The position numbers were made by a program, and so were the translations under genes. This document shows, piece by piece, positions 16,604-25,200 of a stretch of DNA of 35,980 nucleotides. The DNA comes from Microcaldota archaeon (GTDB lineage: Archaea; Micrarchaeota; Micrarchaeia; Micrarchaeales; CABMGC01). Below the pieces are notes generated by a model. That model ran no database searches. It was not told where the DNA came from and saw only the letters and a program-made list of their open reading frames with translations. Within the stretch, counting starts at the first letter, position 1; the number at the start of each line of letters is the position of its first letter. Location: contig JAJZLN010000029.1 in the NCBI GenBank assembly GCA_021803425.1, positions 1 through 35,980 on the forward strand, read 5' to 3'.

Positions 16604-17563
16604 ATGAAAACCAAAAAGGCCAAAGCAGTCAAAAAGAAAAACATCAAGCCAATTCATAATAAAAATGTGCTGAAGAACAAAAGTCATTACGACCTCGAGG
16701 ACATAATAATAGACATGCTGCTAAATTCGGATATAAATACAAAGAACGGCACAGATATAGAGGATCTCATATACAGTTCAACGAGGAATACTGCTAAGCT
16801 TGGTTATTATTTTGGGTTTTCAGTGGGCAGGTCAATGGCCCTGAAGCTTGATAGCAGAAAAGAGTTCATCATGATGCTTGATAGGATAGGGCTTCACAAT
16901 GCATTATACCATCCTCTAAGGGACCATATAATAATAATGTCAAAACCTGAAAAGAATTTCAGGAGGTCGCGCCTTGCGTACCCCATACATGTATATGAGG
17001 CCGGTGTGATAGCCGGCTACCTTTCGACATCTTCAGGCATGAAAATAAATGTGAATGAGAAGAGATGCGTGTATAATGGGGCATCAGAGTGTCAGTTTGT
17101 GGCGTCTCCGGAACAGTCTGCCCCTGCACTAGTAAAAAATGGCATAAGCGGCATATCTCACGCAATAGCCGCCTCGTTTAATAACGGCGCATATTCAAAG
17201 TCGCTGCCGGAATACCACAGGATTCTGTCAAATCTCCCGCTTATAGACGGCGGCATTTCAAGTCAGGTACTCAAAATAATGGTGCTCTCTGGAGAGAAAA
17301 TGCCATCAATGACCACCGTGCAGTTTAACAGGGTGGTGAGCAACATAGCCAACTACTACGGTGTAAATGATTACAGCATAGAAAGGCGCGGAAGCAAAAA
17401 GATTATTAAATTTAGATATGGCAATTATAATTCGCTGCATTCGTTTGTTTCAATGCCGGCAGCTATCATTGTGGGCATTTCCAATTCAATGGGGAAAAGG
17501 CCACAAGTTAGTTTTGTAACGAACAGGGACAAAAGTTACACCACAATAATAGAACTTTCATAG
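16604..17563 (+). CDS. V4R-domain protein
   Basis: A 319-residue soluble protein with a very basic N-terminus ('KTKKAKAVKKKNIK'), which suggests nucleic-acid contact or a disordered tail. The middle (about 60-170) resembles a V4R (4-vinyl reductase-like) ligand-binding domain: a helix 'LGYYFGFSVGRSMAL', then 'VYEAGVIAGYLSTSSGMKINVNEKRC' and the ending 'YNGASECQFVA', where the C-x(7)-C pair is typical of the family. V4R domains bind small hydrophobic molecules or metals and often sit in regulators. The C-terminal 150 residues have no motif I recognise. It precedes secY by seven bases and is probably in the same transcript, an unusual partner for secY. Confidence 0.6.
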   Translation: MKTKKAKAVKKKNIKPIHNKNVLKNKSHYDLEDIIIDMLLNSDINTKNGTDIEDLIYSSTRNTAKLGYYFGFSVGRSMALKLDSRKEFIMMLDRIGLHNALYHPLRDHIIIMSKPEKNFRRSRLAYPIHVYEAGVIAGYLSTSSGMKINVNEKRCVYNGASECQFVASPEQSAPALVKNGISGISHAIAASFNNGAYSKSLPEYHRILSNLPLIDGGISSQVLKIMVLSGEKMPSMTTVQFNRVVSNIANYYGVNDYSIERRGSKKIIKFRYGNYNSLHSFVSMPAAIIVGISNSMGKRPQVSFVTNRDKSYTTIIELS

Positions 17564-17570
17564 GGATGAT

Positions 17571-19034
17571 ATGGGGATACTTGATAGCATACTTTCGCTG
17601 ATACCTCACGTCAAGAAGCCCAGCACTCCGCTTTCGTTCAAGGAGAAGCTCAAGTGGACCGCAGTCGTAATGGCCATATACTTCGGATTCTTCAGCACTC
17701 CTGCGTTTGGGGTAAGCAGGGCCGCACTCAGCCAGCCTGTATTGCAGCTGATAAACATAATATTTGCCGCAAGGACCGGCACCCTCATAACAGTTGGGAT
17801 AGGCCCGATAGTGCTGTCAAGCATAGTGCTGCAGCTCATACAGGGCACAGGCCTGCTCAAGATAGATCTTTCAGATCCTCAGCAGAAAGGCAAGTTCCAG
17901 GGAATACAAAAACTTTCTGCAATAGTAATTGCAGTAGTGGAGTCAATAATATTTACGTCCACAGGGTACGTCCCGCTTGCAAGCAGCAGCTACTTCGGAA
18001 TAGTCGTGCTGCAGCTTGCAGTAAGCGCAATAATAGTGATATTCCTCGACGAGATCATGGTTAAGTACGGGCTCACATCGGGCATAAATCTGTTCATTGC
18101 CGGTGGGGTGGCATACGCAGTGATAGCCGGAACTGTCAATATATTAATCCCAGGGGCGCAGATTGCGCTTGCAAACGGCGGCGCTTCCGCAATACCAAAC
18201 GCGTTCCTTGCCTTCGGCCCACTCATATTCGCCATACTGGTGATGCTGATAAGCATATACGCATATGACATGAAGGTCGAGCTGCCGCTTGCGTTCAGCC
18301 AGCTGAGGGGAGTGGGGGGCAGGCTTCCAATACCCTTCCTTTACGTAAGCGTGCTTCCGGTCATACTCGCAACTTCGCTCATAGTCTCGCTGAGCGTATG
18401 GTTCTCATTCCTTGCGCATGTAAATACTGGGACGTTTGCGAGCGTAGCACACTTCATAGCTCTCTATCAGATACAGCAGTCTGCAACCGGCGCGACAAGC
18501 ACGATACTCGTCGGTGGCGTCTTGTATCTAATATCCCCGAACTTTCCGCTTCCATACCAGTCGCCATATGGCATAGGCGGATACGGTCCATACGTTTCAT
18601 ACCTTCTTTCAAGCAGCAGCCAGTTCTACATGCCGTGGGGCGGCATAATCTATGTGCCTGAATGGATCCACATAATAACATACACATTATTCCTTGTCAT
18701 TCTCTGCATAATATTCGGGAAATTCTGGGTAGAGATGACCGGGCAGAGCCCCAAGAGCGTCTCCGAGCAGCTTCAGGGAATCGGATGGCAGATACCTGGG
18801 TTCAGGAGGGATCCCCGGATAATAGAGAGCGTTCTGAACAAGTACATACCCACAATAACTGTTCTTGGCAGCATATTCGTTGCGCTTCTGGCCTCCTTGG
18901 CCACGCTAACCGGGGCCATAGGCTCCGGGATGGGCATACTTCTTACTGTTGGCATAATGTACATGCTCTATCAGCAGATCGAGAGGGAGCACATGCTCGA
19001 AGGATATTCCTCAATAAACAATTTGCTTTCATAG
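17571..19034 (+). CDS. secY: Preprotein translocase subunit SecY
   Basis: The protein-conducting channel subunit, 487 residues with ten predicted transmembrane helices. The N-terminus 'PLSFKEKLKWTAVVMAIYF' and helix 2a plug region match archaeal SecY (Sec61 alpha). 'TGTLITVGIGPIVLSSIVLQLIQGTGLL' and 'FQGIQKLSAIVIAVVES' are diagnostic. The cytoplasmic loop 'LRGVGGRLPIPFLYVSVLPVI' and the C-terminal 'KFWVEMTGQSPKSVSEQL', which contacts ribosome and insertion partners, are both intact. GGATGAT immediately precedes the ATG. It is not next to adkA or the ribosomal protein genes as in most archaea, but sits between a V4R gene and a small membrane protein gene. Confidence 0.95.
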   Translation: MGILDSILSLIPHVKKPSTPLSFKEKLKWTAVVMAIYFGFFSTPAFGVSRAALSQPVLQLINIIFAARTGTLITVGIGPIVLSSIVLQLIQGTGLLKIDLSDPQQKGKFQGIQKLSAIVIAVVESIIFTSTGYVPLASSSYFGIVVLQLAVSAIIVIFLDEIMVKYGLTSGINLFIAGGVAYAVIAGTVNILIPGAQIALANGGASAIPNAFLAFGPLIFAILVMLISIYAYDMKVELPLAFSQLRGVGGRLPIPFLYVSVLPVILATSLIVSLSVWFSFLAHVNTGTFASVAHFIALYQIQQSATGATSTILVGGVLYLISPNFPLPYQSPYGIGGYGPYVSYLLSSSSQFYMPWGGIIYVPEWIHIITYTLFLVILCIIFGKFWVEMTGQSPKSVSEQLQGIGWQIPGFRRDPRIIESVLNKYIPTITVLGSIFVALLASLATLTGAIGSGMGILLTVGIMYMLYQQIEREHMLEGYSSINNLLS

Positions 19035-19042
19035 GTGATTAA

Positions 19043-19465
19043 ATGATGTCATTGAAATATGCTGACAAAAAATACGCAATGCCTGCAGAGGCCAGGGCAA
19101 TTCAGGATTCTGGCCTGAAAACTGCTTCTAAGCGCGCCATGCGCATCGATGCTGAAAAAGAATCAAAAAAGGAAAACTGGAAATGGTCGCTGATCAAGGA
19201 TATTTTCACTCCTGAAAAGAAGGACTTTTACCACATCGCACAGAGCATGTCGTTGATTGCCAGCACATTAAGCATGTTCGCGCTCGCAGCAGAGTTCCTG
19301 GCATCAAAAATAGTGCCTCCGTTTGCCGGATTCCTTGACAGCAATCCCATATATGTCGCTTCCGCAGTAGCGGCATTGCTGGTGTCTTCGGCCTCCCTCT
19401 TCATTTCTGAACACATCATAAAGAAGAAAGAGAAAAAAGAGAGCGGACAAGCAAACTCAAAATAG
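19043..19465 (+). CDS. Small membrane protein of unknown function downstream of secY
   Basis: 140 residues. The first 70 are charged and cytoplasmic-looking ('KTASKRAMRIDAEKESKKENWKW'). Two hydrophobic helices follow (about 70-90 and 104-123), separated by 'KIVPPFAGFLDSNPIY', and the tail is strongly basic ('EHIIKKKEKKESGQ'). AGGTGAT lies three bases before the ATG, and the gene begins eight bases after the secY stop, so it is co-transcribed and likely made with SecY. It is not recognisably SecE or SecG/Sec61 beta, which have one helix. A role in secretion is a guess from position only. Its stop is three bases from the end of the truncated transposase gene on the other strand. Confidence 0.6.
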   Translation: MMSLKYADKKYAMPAEARAIQDSGLKTASKRAMRIDAEKESKKENWKWSLIKDIFTPEKKDFYHIAQSMSLIASTLSMFALAAEFLASKIVPPFAGFLDSNPIYVASAVAALLVSSASLFISEHIIKKKEKKESGQANSK

Positions 19466-19468
19466 CAC

Positions 19469-20065
19469 TTATTTCAAATCTTTTTCTTCAGATTCGAAAA
19501 AATCCTCGCACCGCTTCAATATATTTGCTACTGTGCCTTTTGAAATGTTAATCTCAAATATGTCCCATAAAACTTCCTCTATCCTTTCCAAAGGCAAGTT
19601 CAAAATTTTATTCAAGTACGAGATCAGAATTACTGTGTGTATATCATACTTCATCTTAGGCAGCGCGTTTGGCACGGTCGCAGACACCTGTCTTCCGCAC
19701 TTTTTGCAATAGTACATTGCGATCTCATGCTCAATAATATATGGCTTGGGCATATGCATCTCAATAACCACTCTTTTTCGTGTCGCCTTCTTCTTTATCA
19801 ATTTGCCTCCGCAATAAGTGCATCTATCCTGTTTAAGTTCGTGATATTCTTTTTTATCGAAATGGCTTGGTCTGCAGTTCCTAATATTATTCGATACTTT
19901 GGTGCCATCTCTTTCAGTACTTTTAATATAAGATTGATTATCCCCTCTTATATGTGATATTTTTGTATGGCTTTTTTTAAGTGATAGAATCGCATTCCTG
20001 TATCTCTCTTTTTCATTTTTTATAATAACCCGCTTTTTCAAGCTCCTCCCCTGCATAATTTTCAT
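19469..20065 (-). pseudogene. Truncated transposase, N-terminal zinc-ribbon part (IS66-like)
   Basis: A 198-residue frame with a basic N-terminus, a zinc ribbon ('CTYCGGKL' about residue 82, 'YYCKKCGRQVSATVP' about residue 118) and a helical region 'ILISYLNKILNLPLERIEEVLWDIFEINISKGTVANILKRCEDFF'. This order matches the DNA-binding half of IS66-type transposases, in which the DDE catalytic domain should follow immediately after this helix. Here the frame ends at a TAA after 'SEEKDLK', so the catalytic domain is missing, either through truncation or because only a remnant was inserted. No terminal inverted repeats are obvious. It sits at the left edge of the AT-rich surface-protein island and may mark how that DNA arrived. 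Confidence 0.65.
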
Positions 20066-20393
20066 CTAAATCAAAATGTCAATAATAATCTTACGCTTTT
20101 TTTGTATTTAAAATATAGCATCAGAATGCAGCTAAACACTTTTTTAAACTCACACATGTTTACTTGTCTAATAATCATCTCAGGTTAAAAACAGGCAGTT
20201 TTCTTAATTTATGCAGAATTTTAAAATTATGTATAATAATAAAACAAGAATACAAAATAATTATGTTTTTAAATAGCCCTTAATTTAGACTTTAAATTAA
20301 TGTCTGTAAAATTATTAAACAAAATTCCATGCAAAAGTAAATATTTAATAATCTTCTTCGTGATGTAAATGTGTTATACTAAACGTGATCTGT
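20066..20393. other. AT-rich non-coding spacer
   Basis: About 330 bases with no supported gene, markedly more AT-rich than the flanking housekeeping genes, with many short A and T runs. It holds the upstream region of the transposase remnant on the minus strand. At its right end are candidate promoter elements for the surface protein: atatttaata at 20341-20350 and ttatac at about 20374. I saw no tRNA, repeat array or inverted repeat long enough to call. Confidence 0.5.
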
Positions 20394-20396
20394 ATG
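20385..20396 (+). promoter_or_regulatory. Ribosome binding site and start codon of the poly-G surface protein
   Basis: GTGAT at 20385-20389 matches the GGTGAT part of the ribosome binding sites used elsewhere in this window (for example before rpl14e and the 19043 gene). It is four bases from the ATG at 20394. This defines the true start of the exported protein, upstream of the poly-G tract, rather than the internal ATG at 20500 used by the ORF track. Confidence 0.6.
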
Positions 20397-21423
20397 GCTT
20401 TTAAGTCGAGTTTGATTAAGGGGGGGGGGGCTAAAGACCAAAAAGATTCCAGTATACGCTGCACTTGCAGCTTCTGCATTTACTATAATAGCAGTTTCAA
20501 TGATGTTGCTGTTCAGCACTACAGTGAAAGCAAGTTCTTATACCTCTAATGTTATAGCGTCTGTTTCTGTAGGTGGAGTATGCTTCATAACTACTACAAA
20601 CACACTTGTTAATTTCGGAAATATAGATCCTACCCAAGGAACTCCCGTTTCAAATGACATAGCGTTTGCAGATTCATTCGGTAATGAACCTGCAAACATT
20701 CTTGTCGCAGGCACAAATTGGATAAATGAACCAGGCTACGGCTCAAACACGTTCTATGTTTCAAACACGCTTTGGAATCCGACATCGGCAAGCCCCGGCG
20801 TTGGCAATGCCTTAACATTATTTACAGGATTTACATCGCTTTTCGACACCCAATTGCAGATTGCGGCTCCGAATCCGTCATTTCCCAGAACTCAAACACA
20901 ACTGTTCGTAGGGGTGAACATACCTGGCGGGGCTCCTGCAGGTCCTTATACCCAGAATATAGTTCCAGGATACTCCTGCCTTACGTATCCAAACCCCTTC
21001 TCAGTTCAGAATGTAATTGCAACTGCAAACGTGCAACCGGCATGCTTCATAAGTCTAAGCACAAATGCGATAGATTTCGGTTCAATAACCCCAACCAACA
21101 GCGTACCAACTGCAAATGCTGTTTCAGTTAATGACCCTGGAGGCAATATACCTGCAAATATACTTGTAGATGCAGGAAACTGGATATCCGGCTCAAATAC
21201 ATTCTATGTTTCAAACACGCTTTGGAATCCTGTAACTGAACCAACATATACTGGAACTCCGCTTAATCTAGCTCCAAATCTTGTAGATACGCTCATACAG
21301 GAGCCAGCGCCCATTATTGCAAATCCAACAACTTCAAATACCCTATACTTTGGTCTTGCAGTACCTGCTGCACAGTCGCCAGGCCTGTACACACAGAACG
21401 TATACATTGAGAATGAGTGCTGA
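20394..21423 (+). CDS. Exported surface protein with a frameshift at a poly-G tract (putatively phase-variable)
   Basis: Translation from the ATG at 20394 gives 'MAFKSSLIKGGG' and then, with 11 G, leaves frame and stops at 20547-20549. If the tract had 10 or 13 G, the same start would read into 'LKTKKIPVYAALAASAFTIIAVSMM', a textbook signal peptide, and on through 307 further codons from 20500. The ORF-track start at 20500 would cut off the basic n-region and most of the hydrophobic core. The mature part is two copies of one module, about 125-135 residues each. Each begins with a Cys ('VCFITT', 'ACFISL'), has 'FGxIxPT', 'PANILV', 'NW' and 'GSNTFYVSNTLWNP', and ends with 'YTQNxxxxxxC'. A related module ends the 1401-residue protein downstream. 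It is probably a secreted or surface layer protein; the function is unknown. A real frameshift, strain variation or a homopolymer sequencing error could also explain the frame break. Confidence 0.7.
20420..20430 (+). repeat. Poly-G tract, 11 G, inside the signal-peptide region
   Basis: Eleven consecutive G in otherwise AT-rich DNA, 24 bases after the start codon. It is the longest G run I saw in the window. Polymerase slippage in such tracts drives phase variation in bacterial surface genes. Here the tract length decides whether the ATG at 20394 is in frame with the exported protein: 10 or 13 G would be in frame, and 11 is out of frame. Confidence 0.9.
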
Positions 21424-21485
21424 GATTATGGTGTATAAAGTCTATGCCACTTTTAAAGTTAATTAAAATAACGTGAATGTATTAA

Positions 21486-22169
21486 ATGCAAAATAAAAAT
21501 ATCACATCTACGCATAGATTAATCTACTTTTCATTAGCACTGCTTCTAATTTCAGGGCTCACATATGCGCAGCTAGGCGAGCGCGCAGGCCCCCTAAATT
21601 TCAATGTGCCTGTAAATGGTTCACAGACCAATCAATGGTATCTAATAAATGAAGGCAATGTGCCGATAAACTTCTACATTTATGCAGAGCAGCCATCTCA
21701 AGTTCCAAATGAAATTACTCCTTCTATAATTACAGTGCCTTTAAATGGCACAATAGCTCCATATTCAACGCTAATTGTAAATGTGTCTGTATCAATGCCA
21801 GCAAACAATATCCCTCACAAAGGCAGCTGGAGCACAATATTGCAAGCGATAGAGACATCATCTTCAAAATCAACTAACGGAGCAAACAGTGCACAGTTAT
21901 ATGCAGGAATTGCAAAGGAGATGTTTATAGCTTCAACAAATGCAATACCTATAACAACCACAACACCTGTGACTACAACAGTGCCGGTAGTATTCAAGCC
22001 TTCAGTCTATCAGATTGTCGTAGTAATATCATTAGTGATAGTGATAGTTATTCTCTACATCATAAAGAAGCTCATAGATAATCTCAAAGGGGACAAAGCA
22101 TTGGCAGGAATAATTACTAAGGCAAAACTGCCAAAGAAAAAAAAACAGTCAAAAAACAAAAGAAAGTAA
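21486..22169 (+). CDS. Exported, membrane-anchored surface protein
   Basis: 227 residues with an N-terminal signal peptide ('RLIYFSLALLLISGLTYA', cleavage probably after 'TYA'). A beta-rich extracellular domain of about 130 residues with N-x-S/T sequons and 'NEGNVPINFYIYAEQPSQ' looks Ig/chaperone-like. A Thr/Pro-rich stalk ('ITTTTPVTTTVPVV') leads to one transmembrane helix (about 174-192) and a lysine-rich cytoplasmic tail. The tail is cut by a TAA at 22167-22169, but the -1 frame continues in the same style ('KKTNKRKRSKRKAKIRK') to a stop at 22220-22222, suggesting a frameshift at the upstream A9 tract. It lies between two exported proteins sharing a module and could be their membrane anchor or assembly partner. 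No family is recognised. Confidence 0.72.
   Translation: MQNKNITSTHRLIYFSLALLLISGLTYAQLGERAGPLNFNVPVNGSQTNQWYLINEGNVPINFYIYAEQPSQVPNEITPSIITVPLNGTIAPYSTLIVNVSVSMPANNIPHKGSWSTILQAIETSSSKSTNGANSAQLYAGIAKEMFIASTNAIPITTTTPVTTTVPVVFKPSVYQIVVVISLVIVIVILYIIKKLIDNLKGDKALAGIITKAKLPKKKKQSKNKRK
22137..22145 (+). repeat. A9 homopolymer in the tail of the anchored surface protein
   Basis: Nine A follow 'ccaaag'. One extra A (A10), or a -1 slip here, would move translation into the frame that encodes 18 more basic residues before stopping at 22220-22222. It is a candidate slippery site or the site of a small indel. Confidence 0.6.
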
Positions 22170-22237
22170 AAAAGACCAATAAGCGCAAACGCTCTAAACG
22201 CAAAGCCAAAATCCGCAAGTAATATCAAGGAATTTTA

Positions 22238-25200
22238 ATGAAGTATACAATATTAGTAGCATTAGCTTTTGCACACATATTTTTCCTTGCCCATGCCTCA
22301 GCAATGAATAATACCACTATAAGCAATGCCACTTCAGCTTCTGCCACAAACTCACTGCCTAAAAACCAGTCCCTAACCAATAACATTAATACTACCAGCC
22401 AAAATATGCCATACCAGCTCACATTTCCAGCTGAAATAAGCAGTGAAGCATCCCAAACACTCCACAGTAAAGCATCTTCAATTCTATCAAACAGAATAAG
22501 TTCTAGAAAGAGGAATGCAGCATTACCGAATATTTTAGAAGTTACCGAATCAATAAGCAACTTCACCAGCATAAACAAACTGCCAGTTAATCTGCAGAAT
22601 ATTTTTAATGGAACAAATAAGATATATACTGAAAATGTGCTTATTGCTTATGCGGCCTTAAACTCGAGCTTTCAAGCTCAAAATTCATATAACAACACAA
22701 ACTTCACATACGTCAATATATACTCTTCATTATATGGAAATAATGCAACCTCTTTTGCATCATACCTGCCTCCTTTTATTCGGTCACCGGCATTTTCTTC
22801 TCCTAATTCATCAGTTAGAAGCATATATGTCAAGTTAAACAAAGGGGAAGGAGATGCAGTAACGAAAATAATATTTCACGGCAATACTACTGAATATGGA
22901 TTCAATAAGCCCATATACCTCTCATTTAACATAAGCAGCCAAATAAATGATTCGAATATAATAAGTGCAGAATATAATTTTTCTGTAAGTAAGCAATGGA
23001 TTTCAAATTTAAATCTTAGCCCATACCAGATCTCATTATATAAATACGAAAATGGCAAATGGGAGCAAATGCCTACCTTGCTTACTGGATCTAATGGCAC
23101 ATACTTCACATATGTAGGAATCTCAAACTCTTTCTCTACGTATATAGTGTCATTCAATCAAAATGCCAGTGTAGGGGATTTGAATCCTGAATCAGTGACT
23201 TTGCACCTTGGATATAAATTATATTTCTGCGAAGCTGGTGCAAATTATACCTTTTCAACATCAGGATCGCCATTTTCATGGATACAGGATGTTGGCTCCC
23301 CTTCCGGGTCTCCACCAAGCGGAGAAAACGCAAGCATAGGACATCAGTCAAGCAACGTCTGCTCAGCATATACCACTAATTCTACGTTTCCTGGTCTTGC
23401 TGTTGCAGGAATAGGCGTAAACCAGACAAATTATATTCTTTTTAAAAATTCATCAAGCAGCTCATCTTCCTCTAACTTGAAGTATGAAGTTGCTAAGAAC
23501 AATTCTTTTGTATTGATAATGACCGCTTCAGGGTATTATGGATTAACCGGAGTGTCAATCCCAAAAGGCTGCAATGTAGACGAATTTGTAAACAATACCG
23601 ACACATTCGAATCGGCTTATATAGCCACATGCCAAGGGCAGCAGGAAGGGACATATTATGTAAATGATTCTCTTTCCTTTTTAGGGTCTTCTACCCTTGC
23701 TGCGTATGTTTTTCTTCCATACACGCTTACGCTTGATGATAATATACCTACTGGTGAGATAGAAACGAATGGCGCAACGTATCCATCGGGAAGCACAATA
23801 CAGGTAATAGGAACAAATTCAGTTTATGCAATTGCGCCGGCAAATTTTGTATTTGTAAATTGGACGACAAGCAATCCTGTTAATCTATCATTATCCAATT
23901 ATACTAGCAATCCCGCAATCCTTACAGTAAATGGGAATGGGACTCTTACTGCAAATTTCAAAGTACAAACCGAATTTACAGAATCCGGACTTCCAAGCGG
24001 ATCAAGATGGGATGTAATATATGACAATATATTTCTGAGCAGTACATCCCCAACAATCAAGTTTTTTACCAATCCTGGAAACTACACATTTTCAATTCCT
24101 GTCCAAAACATCGCTGGCGCAGCCTATGAGCCATCTCCTTCTTCAGGCTATTTAGTTTCAGGAAATTCAACCCAGATAAATTTCACCCCATTGGTAGCTA
24201 ACATATTCGTCCCCAGCAACTCTGTTGTAGATGTAGGGCAGTATGAAACACTTGTAGCAAATGCATCTGGCGGAGTCCTGCCTTATATTTACAATATATC
24301 TATCTCAAATTCGACATTTCCTTCAATTATAATAAACTCATTTGTATCCCCTAAGACAGTGTTGTCTTTATTTTCAGCAACATTTCAGACAACAATATCA
24401 AATTTAGATAATTCTCCGGACTCAGCAAATGTGGTTGTATCTGATGCATTTCCAGCTAAAGCATATTCTCAATACCGCAGATTTTATGTATATCCTGCCC
24501 TAGCTGCGCCTAGAATAACATCTCCAACTCTACCTATAACTCTTGATATGGGCCAATCTCTTAGTATATCTGCATCTGCTCCTTCAGGCGGAACAGGAAA
24601 TTTCCAATACATATGGTCTGTTGTTAATGGCACTTACTGTCCAGGGTTTATTCAGCAATCCAATACGCTTTCATTTATTTATTCTCCAACATCCCCAACA
24701 AGCTTATGTGAATTTGAGATTACTGCAAAGGATATTGGAACGTCTACGCCCGTCTATGTAACTTCAAATCCTACATCAAAAATATCTGTAGATATATACC
24801 CTGAAACCACTCCTAAAGGAGTAAAATTTTATGTGCCTATAAACATCACAAATTCGCAACCAGCCCCAACCCCTCAACAATTTCAGCAGTTCATTCAATT
24901 AAACCTTCTCAATTACTCAGAATATGCCTCCTATAACGGTAATACTGCAAATTTTGAATTCTTTTATGCAAACGGAACAATTATTCCTTCATGGATAGAA
25001 TCAAACAGCTCGAATATTGTTTCAATCTGGCTCAAGCTTTTAACCAGCATTCCCGCAGACTCAAAGACGACGATATATCTGGGTTTCTATAACAAGAGCT
25101 CAAATATTCTGTCAAATTCCGGCTTATTTGGAATAGGCGAAGCGCCGCAGCTAAGCTTACAATACGGAAAATATGATGATGGACAGAGTGTATTTCTGAG

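Noticed and set aside
20500-21423. ORF-track start at 20500 for the first surface protein
   Set aside because: It would remove the basic n-region and most of the signal-peptide core, and there is no ribosome binding site before it. The ATG at 20394 with GTGAT is a better start once the poly-G tract is considered.
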